DNA from: Hymenobacter monticola
GTDB taxonomy: Bacteria; Bacteroidota; Bacteroidia; Cytophagales; Hymenobacteraceae
Assembly (NCBI RefSeq): GCF_022811645.1
Contig: NZ_CP094534.1
Span: forward strand, 2,232,001 to 2,296,000
Length of the DNA stretch: 64,000 nucleotides
Direction: 5' to 3'
The position numbers were made by a program, and so were the translations under genes. The stretch's first letter is position 1. Each line of letters begins with the position of its first letter. Shown here one piece after another: positions 7,178-16,496 of this stretch. The notes below the pieces were generated by a model. The model did not search any database and was not told the origin of the DNA. It saw only the letters and a program-made list of their open reading frames with translations.

Positions 7178-9166
7178 ATGCGGAGGCACGGAAAGTACCT
7201 TCTATGCCTGTTGGCGGCCCTGAGCGCGGCCTTCAGCGCCCGTGCTCAGCAGCCCACGGCCAACGTGCTGGATTGGAAAGCGCCGGCCACGCTCAGCACC
7301 TATTTGATACAGCAGATGCACGCGCAGTACGCTCCCCGTGCCGCCGAACTGGAGCGCGCCGCGCAATCGGCGGCCGGTGCCGTGGTCTACCGCGACAGCG
7401 TGCGGGCGCGTTTCCGGCAGGTGCTCGGGCCACTGCCGACGCGCACGCCGCTGCGAGCCCAGGTGACGGGCAAGCTGGCTCGCGAGGGCTTTCGCATCGA
7501 AAAAGTCATCTACGAGAGCACGCCCAACCACCACGTCACGGCCAATCTGTACGTGCCGGCGGGCAAGGGCCGCAAGCCGGGCGTGCTGCTGTTCTGCGGG
7601 CACGAGCAGGAATCGAAGGCGACGGTTTCGTATCAAAAAACAGCTATTCTGCTGGCGCAGCACGGCTTCGTGGTGTTCGTCATCGACCCCATTTCGCAGG
7701 GTGAACGCCTGCAGCTGACCGATGCCGCTGGCAAGCCGCTCACCCGCGGCGGTACTACCGAGCACACGTTGCTTAATGCCGGTGCTGCCCTAGTGGGCAC
7801 CACCACACCCGCCGAGCAGTATTGGGACAACAAGCGCGGGCTGGACTACCTGCTGACCCGAGCTGAAGTGGATACGTCGCGCCTGGGCTGCCTGGGCAAC
7901 TCCGGCGGCGCCACCCAAACGGCTTACTTCATGGCCCTGGAGCCGCGCATGAAGGCGGCGGCGCTGTGTAGCTACGTGGCCGCCGGCGAGCACAACTTGG
8001 AGATAACCGGTCCGGCCGACGGCTGCGTGATGCTGCCCGGCGCCGGCCGCGCCCGGCTCGACCTCGCCGACTGGCCCATCATGTTTGCGCCCAAGCCGCT
8101 GCTTATTCTGGCCGGCCGCTACGATTTCGTGGACTACACCCAGATTCAGGCGGCTACCACCGAAACCCGCGGCATCTACGCCGCATTGGGTAAGGCCGAG
8201 CAGGTCGATTTGTTTACCTACGACGACGGCCACGGCATTTCGCAGCCCAAGCGTGAGGCGGCGGTGGCTTGGTTTCGGCGGTGGCTGTACGGCGATTCGA
8301 ACCCGGTTCACGAAAGCAGCTTGACTGCTTCAACTGAAAAAGAATTGCGCTGCACCAGCACGGGCCAGGTCAACACCGCTTTCAAGAAAGAGGAAACATT
8401 GGCGTCGCAGCATGTGGCTGCCGCCCAAAATCTGGCAAAGCAGCGGGGCGCGGCGCCGGGTGCGGAATGGCTCAAACGGGTGGCCGCGGCAACCGCGGAC
8501 GACGACGCGGCTTCGCCTAAACGCATGTCCATTTCGGTGGTTGATATCATGGAACGGGACGGCATTGCCTGGCAAAAGGTGATTTTGCGGGCCGAGAACG
8601 AGCCGCCGCTGCCGCTGCTGCTGGCGCTGCCTGCCGGCTCTGAGCCCAGCAAAGTGTTGCTTTGGCTGCCCGATGCGGGCAAAGCCGCCGCGCTCGATAG
8701 CGCGCGGCGGCTGCAAGCCTACCTCCGGCAGGGCACGGCTGTGGTGCTGGCCGACCTGCGTGGCCTGGGCGAAACCACCGACCCCGCCGCCTTCAACGAC
8801 CCGAAGTACTACAACCGCGAGTACCGTAACGCCATGCTGGCCCTGCACACGGGCCGGCCCCTGCTGGCCCAGCGTATGAATGACATCGCCCAACTGCGCA
8901 TGTTCGTGCGCAACACCGAGCACCTCGACGCAGCCCCGCTCGAAATCCGGGCCAGTGGCCGGGCGGCGCTGCCGGCCCTGCTCACGGCCGTGCTTGTCCC
9001 CGCCATCACAAAAGTCACCGTCGAGCAACTGCTCCCGTCATTTCAGCAGCTGTTGGAACAGCCGGCCACCAAAGATGCTTACTCCCAGGTGCTGCCCGGC
9101 GTGTTGCGCTACTGGGACGTGCCGGAGGTGCGGCAGGCGCTGGGCGCGCGGTTGCTCTTAAAGTAA
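7178..9166 (+). CDS. secreted alpha/beta-hydrolase (acetyl-xylan-esterase-like) with second degenerate hydrolase domain
   Basis: The 662-residue protein starts at ATG 7178, four bases after the fbp stop, with a signal peptide (CLLAALSAAFSARAQ). The N-terminal half is an alpha/beta-hydrolase with nucleophile Ser242 in GNSGG, Asp316 in GRYDFVD and His352 in DDGHGIS, a complete triad. The oxyanion-side region is GVLLFCGHEQES. The C-terminal half (about residues 430-660) repeats hydrolase-like strands (VLLWLPDAGKAAALDSARRL, AVVLADLRGLGE) but lacks a GxSxG nucleophile. Enzymes of this sort deacetylate sugars or cleave esters of plant polysaccharides; the substrate here is unknown. A bidirectional terminator follows. 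Confidence 0.75.
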   Translation: MRRHGKYLLCLLAALSAAFSARAQQPTANVLDWKAPATLSTYLIQQMHAQYAPRAAELERAAQSAAGAVVYRDSVRARFRQVLGPLPTRTPLRAQVTGKLAREGFRIEKVIYESTPNHHVTANLYVPAGKGRKPGVLLFCGHEQESKATVSYQKTAILLAQHGFVVFVIDPISQGERLQLTDAAGKPLTRGGTTEHTLLNAGAALVGTTTPAEQYWDNKRGLDYLLTRAEVDTSRLGCLGNSGGATQTAYFMALEPRMKAAALCSYVAAGEHNLEITGPADGCVMLPGAGRARLDLADWPIMFAPKPLLILAGRYDFVDYTQIQAATTETRGIYAALGKAEQVDLFTYDDGHGISQPKREAAVAWFRRWLYGDSNPVHESSLTASTEKELRCTSTGQVNTAFKKEETLASQHVAAAQNLAKQRGAAPGAEWLKRVAAATADDDAASPKRMSISVVDIMERDGIAWQKVILRAENEPPLPLLLALPAGSEPSKVLLWLPDAGKAAALDSARRLQAYLRQGTAVVLADLRGLGETTDPAAFNDPKYYNREYRNAMLALHTGRPLLAQRMNDIAQLRMFVRNTEHLDAAPLEIRASGRAALPALLTAVLVPAITKVTVEQLLPSFQQLLEQPATKDAYSQVLPGVLRYWDVPEVRQALGARLLLK

Positions 9167-9210
9167 GTAGTTGGAAGAAAGGAAAACCTACCCGCTACTG
9201 CATTAACGCA

Positions 9211-9260
9211 AAGCCCCGGCGGGGCGGCTTCGGTCTACGAACACCGCCCCGCCGGGGCTT
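9211..9260. terminator. bidirectional terminator between convergent genes
   Basis: Seventeen-base GC-rich arms (9211-9227 and 9244-9260) are perfect complements around a 16-base loop. The element lies between the hydrolase gene on the plus strand and the oxidoreductase gene on the minus strand, so it can serve both. Confidence 0.8.
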
Positions 9261-9280
9261 CTGATTACACTCGAAAAGGT

Positions 9281-10309
9281 TTAGCTGGCAGCGGGAGCCT
9301 CTAGCAATTCGTTCTGCCACAGCAGCTGCTCGGCCCGAATAGGGTAGGGGGCATCGTGGCGGATGGTCTGAAACACGGCCTCGAACAAGCCCAGGTAATT
9401 GCCGGGCGCGGCCGGGTCGGGCGTGGTGCTCAGCGCGCCATCGGGGCCGGCTAGGGTGAGGCGGGCTTCGTCGCCGGGCTTTTCGCAACCGTACTGCGGA
9501 GCCGTGGGCGGCGTGCCAACGAGTAGCTGGGGTTCCTGCGGGTCGGTGCGGTGTTTTTGGTAGCTGCCGTGGGCTCCGTGTAGCACGTAGGCGGGCACGG
9601 GGTCGGCGATGAGCAGGCCGGAGGTCAGCCACACGTTCAGGCCCTGCGGGTAGCGCAGGTGCAGCGAGAAATAGTCGTCGACCTGGGTGCCTTCGCGGTA
9701 ACGGCCCACGGTTTTGTGGTAGCTCAAAGGGCGGCCAAACAGGCTGATGGCCTGGTCGATGAGGTGCGGTCCCAGGTCGTAGAGCAAGCCGCTGCCGGGC
9801 AGCACTTCTTCCTTGAATTTCTTGGGGTTGAGGGTTGGCTTATAGCGGTCGAAGCGGAAATGCACTTCGATGAGTTGGCCCAGCTGGCCGCTTTCCACCA
9901 CGCGGCGCACGGCGCCGAAGTCGGTGTCCCAACGACGGTTGTGGTAGGCCAGCAAGTGACGGCCCGCCTGCTTAGCCAGCGCCAGCAGTTCCTGCAGCTG
10001 CGCTACCGAGGTGGCCACAGGCTTTTCGAGCAGCACGTGCTTGCCGGCGCGCAGGGCTTGGCTGGCCAACTCGAAGTGGGTGTTGCTGGGCGTGTTCACC
10101 ACCACCAGCTCAATGCTGGGCTCGGCCAGCAGCTCGGCCACGCTGGCGTAGCTGCGGATGCCGGGGTAGTCGCGGTGCATGCGCTGCTCGGTGCGCTCGG
10201 CCACGGCAAACAGCTCAAACCCGGGATGGGCGGCCACGAAGGGCGCCTGAAATAGCTTGCCCGACATGCCGTAGGCCAGCAGGGCGGTGCGAATGGGGGC
10301 AGTGGTCAT
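9281..10309 (-). CDS. Gfo/Idh/MocA family NAD(P)-dependent oxidoreductase
   Basis: The 342-residue protein has an N-terminal Rossmann domain, with the loop AYGMSGKLFQAPF in place of the classic GxGxxG, and the family EKP motif at residues 95-97. The C-terminal alpha/beta domain has DLGPHLIDQ at residues 178-186, whose His182 and Asp185 match the catalytic pair of the family. It resembles the YvaA/scyllo-inositol dehydrogenase group, which oxidises or reduces sugars or inositols with NAD(P). The substrate cannot be read from sequence. It is transcribed alone, convergent with the hydrolase gene. Confidence 0.87.
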   Translation of the reverse strand: MTTAPIRTALLAYGMSGKLFQAPFVAAHPGFELFAVAERTEQRMHRDYPGIRSYASVAELLAEPSIELVVVNTPSNTHFELASQALRAGKHVLLEKPVATSVAQLQELLALAKQAGRHLLAYHNRRWDTDFGAVRRVVESGQLGQLIEVHFRFDRYKPTLNPKKFKEEVLPGSGLLYDLGPHLIDQAISLFGRPLSYHKTVGRYREGTQVDDYFSLHLRYPQGLNVWLTSGLLIADPVPAYVLHGAHGSYQKHRTDPQEPQLLVGTPPTAPQYGCEKPGDEARLTLAGPDGALSTTPDPAAPGNYLGLFEAVFQTIRHDAPYPIRAEQLLWQNELLEAPAAS

Positions 10310-10717
10310 GCCTCAAAGTAACGCAGGGACGCGGCAAACCGGAGCGGCGCTCCTGGCCTGGCCATGGCGCCCCGGGCAGATACAGTAGGGTGGGGGAGGC
10401 GCCGAAAAATGAACATTCGCAAGAATCATGGAATGGATACTATTTAGAAAATTGTTGATAATCAACAGGTATTATGAGCCATTGTAAACATTGGCTGGAT
10501 TGCTTTTTTGATTGTGCCTAACTTGTACCGGGTTTTTAGCGCAAGGCTGGGCACTATCCTTCGTGCCAAGCGTTTGCGTTAAAAAAAGCAGCCCGTCGGT
10601 TCGGGCCCGCGTCGTTGGGCGAGGCGGACTTAACCGGGTTTGCCGGCTGGAACATTGAAAATTTGGGGCGATGCGGGGCTTGCTGGGCAAGCCACACTAC
10701 TACCGAAAACAGACTTT
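10310..10717. other. divergent intergenic region of about 410 bases
   Basis: The region lies between the minus-strand oxidoreductase and the giant plus-strand gene. It contains an AT-rich patch at about 10400-10520, as expected for promoters, but no clean TAnnTTTG box, RNA gene or repeat could be assigned. The open frame extending upstream of 10718 is not supported as coding. Confidence 0.5.
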
Positions 10718-13700
10718 ATGAATCGATATTTGATATTCACGGCGTGGTTGGGCTTGGTGCTGGGCAGCTATTCGGCGGCCCAGGCCCAGACGAAAGCGGC
10801 GCCCGGTACCGCGCCGGCCGCCGCGGCCCCGCGCTACAAAGTGGGTACCCTGGCCACCGACCCGGCGCAGTACATCCTCGACGCGCAAAGCATGATGGCC
10901 GCCACCCGCAACGCGGGCGCCATGGCCGCGGCTGCCCGCTTAAAGGAGCTTTGGGGCACCAACCGCCTCACTTCCTCGCAGCAAGCGCGCATCGTGGCCT
11001 TGTCGCAGGTGATGCTGACCCAGCATTTCCGGCCGCGGCCGCATTTCGAGAACCTGTTCGGCGCCATTGTGGGCGGGGCCACCACGGCCAAGCTCAGCGA
11101 CGCGCAAATGGACCAGTACCTCGACGTGCTGGGCCAGACCCTGCAAAAGGAAGCGCCGCAGGAAACCGAGAAGTTCATCACGTCCACCAACCGCTACCTC
11201 AACGGCGGCTACCTCTACCGCACGGGCTTCAACTCGCTGCGGGCGGTGGGCGGCACCGTGTCGTTTGCGTACTCGCCCATCGCAGCGCCGGCTTCCAACC
11301 TCGACTTTGGCAGCGCCACACCGGCGGCACCCAAAGAGGAGCCGCTGCCCGCCGCACCCAAGCCGGCCGCTAAGAAGCCCGCTGCCGCCAAGCCGGTGGC
11401 CAAACCCGCCGCCAAGCCTGCACCCAAAAAGAAAGCCAGCAGCAGCGGCTGGGACACGGCCGATTTGTGGTCATCGCCCTCGGGCGGCGGCTGGGGCGAT
11501 GCCGACGACGGCTGGGGCGCGCCCGTGAAGAAAAAAGCACCGGCCAAAAAGCCCGTGGCCAAAGCCGCGCCCGCCACCAAAGCCAGCCCGGCCGCCACCA
11601 AAACGCCTTCGGCCTCGGAAGTGGCCGCCAAGGCCGCCGATTTTGAGACGCCCACCGCCAGCTTCACGCCCTCGGCCACGCCGTATGAAGAGTACCTGGC
11701 GCCGCCGGTTCGCGGGGCCGTGCTGGTCATCAAGGACGCTGATTTGTTTATGGCTTCGGCCGGCGACTCGGTGTTCATTAAGAAGGTGAGTGGCACGGCG
11801 GTGCCCAATTCCAGCCGCTTTATCGGCACGGGGGGGCAATTTGTCTGGTCCATCAACAGCAATCTGGTAACGGCCGAGCTGGCGGGCTTTGACTTCGACC
11901 TGAGCAAGCCCGAGTTCACGGCGCAGCCTGTGACGCTGACCTACCCGGCCGTGCTGGAGGCCCCCGTGAAGGGTGCCCTCAGCTACAAGGCCGTGCGTCG
12001 CAAGCCCGGCCAGACCGACAACGGCTACCCGCGCTTCATCTCGCTCACCAACGACGCCCGCATTAAGAGCTTGGGCGATAACATCAAGTACCGCGGCGGC
12101 CTGTCGATGGCGGGCAGCAAGGTGCTGAGCGCGGCCCTCGACGGCTCGCTTTCGAACCTCACGGTGAGCCTCGACGGCAAGCCCAAGTTCAAGGCCGCCT
12201 CCCGGGCCTACGTGCTCGGCGACTCGCTGATTACGGCCAGCCGCGCCGCCGTCACCATCTACGAAGGCGCCAAGGACTCGGTGACGCACCCCGGCGCGCA
12301 GCTCAAGTACTCGAAGGCCAAGCAGCAGCTCAAGCTCTCGCGCGAAGAGGGCTTATATAAGAACACGCCCTACAGCGACTCCTACCACCAGATGGAAATC
12401 CGGACGCAGGCCCTGACCTGGAACCTGCACCAGCCCACGGTGAATTTTGAGGTGCTTTCGTCGAAAAACCAGCAGTCGGCTGATTTCGAGAGCAAGGAAT
12501 TCTTCACCAACAACCGCTACCAGCAGCTTAAGAGCATCAACCGGCTGCACCCGCTGCAGATGCTGGTGGGCTACAGCCAGGCCCACGGTAATGCGAAAAC
12601 CATCAACGTGAGCGACCTGGCCCGCGACCTGCAAACCTCGGAAGACAACATGCGCAGCGCCGCCTCGGGCCTGACGCGCGACGGCTACGTGGCCTGGAAC
12701 GCCCAAACCGGCGAGGTCACCATTCTGCCCAAGGGCTTCCACTACGTGGCCTCGGCCCGCGACAAGAAGGACTACGACCACATTGCCATCAAGTCGTTGT
12801 CGGGCTCGGGACGCAATGCCACGCTCAACCTGAACACCAACGAGCTGCTGGTGCGCGGCGTGGAGCGCTTCAACTTCTCCGACGACTCGGCCACGGTATT
12901 CGTGAAACCGGACAGTGCCATCATTCGCATCCAGAAAAACCGCAACATTGATTTCGGCGGCACGGTGGTGGCCTCAGCCATGCGCTTCAAGGGGCGCGAG
13001 TTCAAGTTCGACTACGACGGCTTCTACGTCGACATGGCCAAGATTGACTCCATTGTGATTCGCAGCGAGGCCAAGGACGCCAAGGGCAAGCCCACCGGCA
13101 AACGCGCCGATTTTGCTCTTACCAACAAGGGCAAGACGTCGAGCGGCCGCCTCTACCTGAACGACCCCAAGAACAAGTCGGGCCGCAAGAAAAAGCCGCA
13201 GTATCCCTCGTTTGATTCCAAAACCGGCTCCAACGTGTTTTTCGGCAAGCAGGACGTACTGGGCGGCGCCTACGACTCCACGATGGTGTTCGACATTCCG
13301 CCCTTCAAGCTCGATTCGCTCAACGGCATCGGCAAAACGGCGTCGGGCTTCGATGGCACCTTCCGCAGCGGCGGCATTCTGCCCGATATCAAGACCAAGC
13401 TCACGGTGCAGGAAGACGGCTCGCTGGGCTTCACCTACGACGTGCCCAAGGACGGCTTCCCGCTCTACAAGGGCCGGGGCCGGGTGTTCAACAAGGTGAA
13501 GATGGACGGCAAGGGCCTGCAGGCCGATGGTACCGTAACGTACCAGTCGGGCACGTTTACCTCGAACAGCTTCGTGTTCTACCGCGACTCGGTGGTGGCC
13601 GTGGGCAAAACCGGCTCCATCGCCGCCAAGAAAACCGCCACGGCCGACATTCCAAAGATGACCCTGCCCACCGGCTACCTCATGAACTGGAATGTGAAAC

Positions 13701-16294
13701 AGGACTCGATGTACCTGGCCACGCCGGCCAGCGGCGAGGCCATCAAGCTCTATTCGGGACCCGTGGACCCCAAAACCAAAACGGCCTCAGGCTACAGCTT
13801 CAAAGGCACGGCCTTGCTGACGCCGCGCAACGCGGGCGGCAGCGGCCGGCTGGACGGGCCGCAGTCCTTCATCAAGTCGCCGGAGTTCACCTTCAAAACC
13901 GACAGCTACTCGGGGCGCAATGCTGCGCTCAGCGTGAAATCGGCCGAGACGAACAAGCCGGCCCTCACGGCCAACGACGTAGCCTTTGAGTACAACCTGC
14001 AGAAGGGCTACGCCGACTTCAAGCGCGAAGAGGGCAGCAAGGCCAGCATCGACCTGCCGTACTCCAAGTTCAAGACCACGCTGAGCGACGGCCACTGGGA
14101 CTTCAAGAAAAAGCAGGTAAAGCTGCGCGTGGCGGCCAATTCCGACTCCACCAGGTCGTACTTCTACTCCACCAACCCCGACCAGCAGGGCTTGAAATTT
14201 AAGGCAGCCACCGCCACCTACGACCTGGCCAAATACCGCATGCAGGTAGGCGGCGTGCCCTACATCGCCTCGGCCGATGCCTGGGTGTATCCGGACTCGG
14301 GCAAGGTGAGCATCGGGGCCAACGGCAAGCTGCAGCGCTTCCGGAATGCCACGGTGGTGCTCGACTCGCTGGCCAAGTTCCACCGCCTGAGCAAGGGCGC
14401 CATTGAAGTGGTGTCGAAAACGACCTTCACCGGCACCGCCGAGTACACCTTCAAAACGGCGCGCGACTCGGTGGCTTTGCGCTTCTCTAACTTCCAGGCC
14501 GACTCCGGCGCCGTGGCCGGCACCCGCAAGGGCAAGGGCCTGCTGAGCCGCAAGCCCAAGCCCGCCGCCGACGGCGAAACACCCGCCGGCCCGGCCACCG
14601 TGGCCACGGCCGTGGTGAACGCCAACAGCAAGTTCCAGCTCACGCCGCGCATCGGCTACCGCGGCAACGTGCAGCTGAACTCGCAGCGCCGCGGCTTCGC
14701 CTTCGATGGTCAGGTGCAGCTGCAGTTTGGCAAAAACCGCGCGTCGGCCGAGTGGATTGCGGTGAAGGACTCCATCGACCCGAAAAACTTTAGTCTGAGC
14801 CTGCAGGACATCAAAACCGAGGACGGCACGCCGCTCATGACGGGCCTGTTCGTGTCGGACCAGAGCAACAAGGTGTACCCGCTCTACGCCGCCACCGTGC
14901 CCAACAACACCGACATTCCGCTCTTCAAGGTGGATGGCAAGCTGCGCTACGACGACCGCAAGGGCATCTACAGCATCTCGCGCCGCGACCTGGAAGACGT
15001 GAACGCCTACGAGGGCGCGGCCATGACCTACACCGACGAGACGAACTCGCTCAGCTTCCGCGGGCCGATGTCGTTCATTGGCGGCAGCAAGGACTACAAG
15101 ATGGTGGCCAGCGGCGTGGGCACCGCCAACCCCGACAGCGCCCGCTACTCGGTAGACGCCCTGCTGGGCCTCGACATCAACATGCCGGCCAAAGCCATTG
15201 AGGCCATGGGCGCCGACCTAGCCCGCGTCACCAAGGGTTCGGCCGAGGCCCAGGACGGCTCCACTAACGAGCTCTACAAGCTGGCCCAGTTCATTGGCGA
15301 CAAAGGCGCCGAGGGCTACGCCGGCCACCCCGGCGGGGCCGAGTCCATCATGAAGCTCTCGCCCAAGCTGGTGCACACCATCTTGCTGAGCAAGGTGAAC
15401 CTGCGCTGGAGCGAGAAAAAGCGCGCCTGGTACTCGGTGGGCCCCATTGGGCTGGCCGGCGTGGGCAAAACGTCGCTCAACGCGCTGGTGAATGGCCACG
15501 TGGAAATCCGCCGCGAAAACTCGACCGACGTGGTAGAGCTGTACCTGGAGCCCGAGCCCCAGACCTGGTATTACCTAAAATACGCCAACAACCTGTTGCT
15601 AGCCAAAGCCTCGAACGAAAGCTTCGACGGCGAGATTGGCGGCAAGCAGAAAGGCGACTACCAGACGGCCACCGCCTACGGCACCTTCCTGGGTGAATTC
15701 TCCGACGTGGACAACTTCCGTTCGCACTTCCAGAAGGACTACCTGGGCCAGAGCGGCAAGCTGGCTGCCCGTCCGGCCGCCCCGGTGCCTACCGGCAACT
15801 TCGACAACTTCGAGGACAAGAAGAAAAAGAAGAAGGGCAAGAACGACGACCCCTTCGGCAGTGAAGACGCCAGCGCCAACCCCGGCAGCGCCCCCGCCGA
15901 TGCCGCCCCGGCCGCCAGCAAGAAGGCGAAGAAGAAAAAAGACAACGACCCCTTTGGCGATGGCGCCGTGGACGAGCCCGCCCCCGCGCCGGTGACCAAG
16001 GAAAAAACCAAAGACAAGGAAAAAGCCGCCGAGCCCGCTGCCGCTGACTCCCCGGCTCCCGAGCCTAAAAAGGAGAAAGCCAAGGAAAAAGCTGCTGACC
16101 CTGCTCCTGCCGCCGATGCTCCCGCTACCGAGCCCGACGCCGCGCAGTCTAAGAAAGACGCCGAGCGCGAAGCCAAGGAAGCCGAAAAGCGGAAAAAGGA
16201 GGAAGAAAAAGCCGCCAAAGCCGCCGAAAAGGCTAAGCAGGAGGAGGAAAAGCGCAAGAAGAAAAACGAAAACGACCCCTTCGGGGACAGCTAG
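10718..16294 (+). CDS. giant secreted beta-rich protein with lysine-rich tail and three DPFG motifs, function unknown
   Basis: The product is 1858 residues from ATG 10718, chosen because it begins a clear signal peptide (MNRYLIFTAWLGLVLGSYSA, cleavage after AQA). After a helical N-terminal region (about 30-195) comes an Ala/Lys/Pro linker (about 205-325) that holds a tryptophan/glycine patch (SSSGWDTADLWSSPSGGGWG). A long body (about 330-1690) is rich in short beta strands with repeated motifs such as FKTDSYSGR and DGKPKFKAASRAYV. The tail from about 1700 is highly charged. Three times a run of lysines is followed by DPFG (codons at about 15850, 15948 and 16277), the last ending the protein as DPFGDS. 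I do not recognise a named family. The body looks like surface or periplasmic beta-helix or jelly-roll material. No T9SS C-terminal domain is seen. Confidence 0.85.
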   Translation: MNRYLIFTAWLGLVLGSYSAAQAQTKAAPGTAPAAAAPRYKVGTLATDPAQYILDAQSMMAATRNAGAMAAAARLKELWGTNRLTSSQQARIVALSQVMLTQHFRPRPHFENLFGAIVGGATTAKLSDAQMDQYLDVLGQTLQKEAPQETEKFITSTNRYLNGGYLYRTGFNSLRAVGGTVSFAYSPIAAPASNLDFGSATPAAPKEEPLPAAPKPAAKKPAAAKPVAKPAAKPAPKKKASSSGWDTADLWSSPSGGGWGDADDGWGAPVKKKAPAKKPVAKAAPATKASPAATKTPSASEVAAKAADFETPTASFTPSATPYEEYLAPPVRGAVLVIKDADLFMASAGDSVFIKKVSGTAVPNSSRFIGTGGQFVWSINSNLVTAELAGFDFDLSKPEFTAQPVTLTYPAVLEAPVKGALSYKAVRRKPGQTDNGYPRFISLTNDARIKSLGDNIKYRGGLSMAGSKVLSAALDGSLSNLTVSLDGKPKFKAASRAYVLGDSLITASRAAVTIYEGAKDSVTHPGAQLKYSKAKQQLKLSREEGLYKNTPYSDSYHQMEIRTQALTWNLHQPTVNFEVLSSKNQQSADFESKEFFTNNRYQQLKSINRLHPLQMLVGYSQAHGNAKTINVSDLARDLQTSEDNMRSAASGLTRDGYVAWNAQTGEVTILPKGFHYVASARDKKDYDHIAIKSLSGSGRNATLNLNTNELLVRGVERFNFSDDSATVFVKPDSAIIRIQKNRNIDFGGTVVASAMRFKGREFKFDYDGFYVDMAKIDSIVIRSEAKDAKGKPTGKRADFALTNKGKTSSGRLYLNDPKNKSGRKKKPQYPSFDSKTGSNVFFGKQDVLGGAYDSTMVFDIPPFKLDSLNGIGKTASGFDGTFRSGGILPDIKTKLTVQEDGSLGFTYDVPKDGFPLYKGRGRVFNKVKMDGKGLQADGTVTYQSGTFTSNSFVFYRDSVVAVGKTGSIAAKKTATADIPKMTLPTGYLMNWNVKQDSMYLATPASGEAIKLYSGPVDPKTKTASGYSFKGTALLTPRNAGGSGRLDGPQSFIKSPEFTFKTDSYSGRNAALSVKSAETNKPALTANDVAFEYNLQKGYADFKREEGSKASIDLPYSKFKTTLSDGHWDFKKKQVKLRVAANSDSTRSYFYSTNPDQQGLKFKAATATYDLAKYRMQVGGVPYIASADAWVYPDSGKVSIGANGKLQRFRNATVVLDSLAKFHRLSKGAIEVVSKTTFTGTAEYTFKTARDSVALRFSNFQADSGAVAGTRKGKGLLSRKPKPAADGETPAGPATVATAVVNANSKFQLTPRIGYRGNVQLNSQRRGFAFDGQVQLQFGKNRASAEWIAVKDSIDPKNFSLSLQDIKTEDGTPLMTGLFVSDQSNKVYPLYAATVPNNTDIPLFKVDGKLRYDDRKGIYSISRRDLEDVNAYEGAAMTYTDETNSLSFRGPMSFIGGSKDYKMVASGVGTANPDSARYSVDALLGLDINMPAKAIEAMGADLARVTKGSAEAQDGSTNELYKLAQFIGDKGAEGYAGHPGGAESIMKLSPKLVHTILLSKVNLRWSEKKRAWYSVGPIGLAGVGKTSLNALVNGHVEIRRENSTDVVELYLEPEPQTWYYLKYANNLLLAKASNESFDGEIGGKQKGDYQTATAYGTFLGEFSDVDNFRSHFQKDYLGQSGKLAARPAAPVPTGNFDNFEDKKKKKKGKNDDPFGSEDASANPGSAPADAAPAASKKAKKKKDNDPFGDGAVDEPAPAPVTKEKTKDKEKAAEPAAADSPAPEPKKEKAKEKAADPAPAADAPATEPDAAQSKKDAEREAKEAEKRKKEEEKAAKAAEKAKQEEEKRKKKNENDPFGDS

Positions 16295-16301
16295 CACGTC
16301 A

Positions 16302-16470
16302 CTCCCCCTCGTTACCAAGGAGGAGACATTTCAGCGAAGCTGAAATTGGGGTAGTTGAATCGTTGAACGATGCCCGAACGAAGCCAACGCGCCGTTCATC
16401 CATCGTTCCACGACTCAACCACCCCAATTTTGCTTTCAGCAAAATATCCCCTCCTTTGCAAGGAGGGGAG
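16302..16470. repeat. 169-bp composite inverted repeat between the giant gene and plsY
   Basis: Left arm 16302-16372 and right arm 16401-16470 are about 70 bases each and imperfectly complementary. Each arm also holds nested small palindromes (tttcagcgaagctgaaa in the left, ttttgctgaaagcaaaa and a ctcctttgcaaggag stem in the right), so a branched structure is possible. It starts eight bases after the stop of the giant gene and ends 26 bases before plsY. Confidence 0.85.
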
Positions 16471-16496
16471 TACCGCCGCCCTACATTTATCCCCGC

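Noticed and set aside
6073..7179. Minus-strand frame of 368 residues over fbp
   Set aside because: It covers fbp almost exactly on the other strand and shows shadow composition.
15844..16294. DPF motifs as eukaryotic-type clathrin adaptor signals
   Set aside because: The similarity is only three residues long, the organism is bacterial and the protein is exported. The motif repeat itself is kept as a finding.
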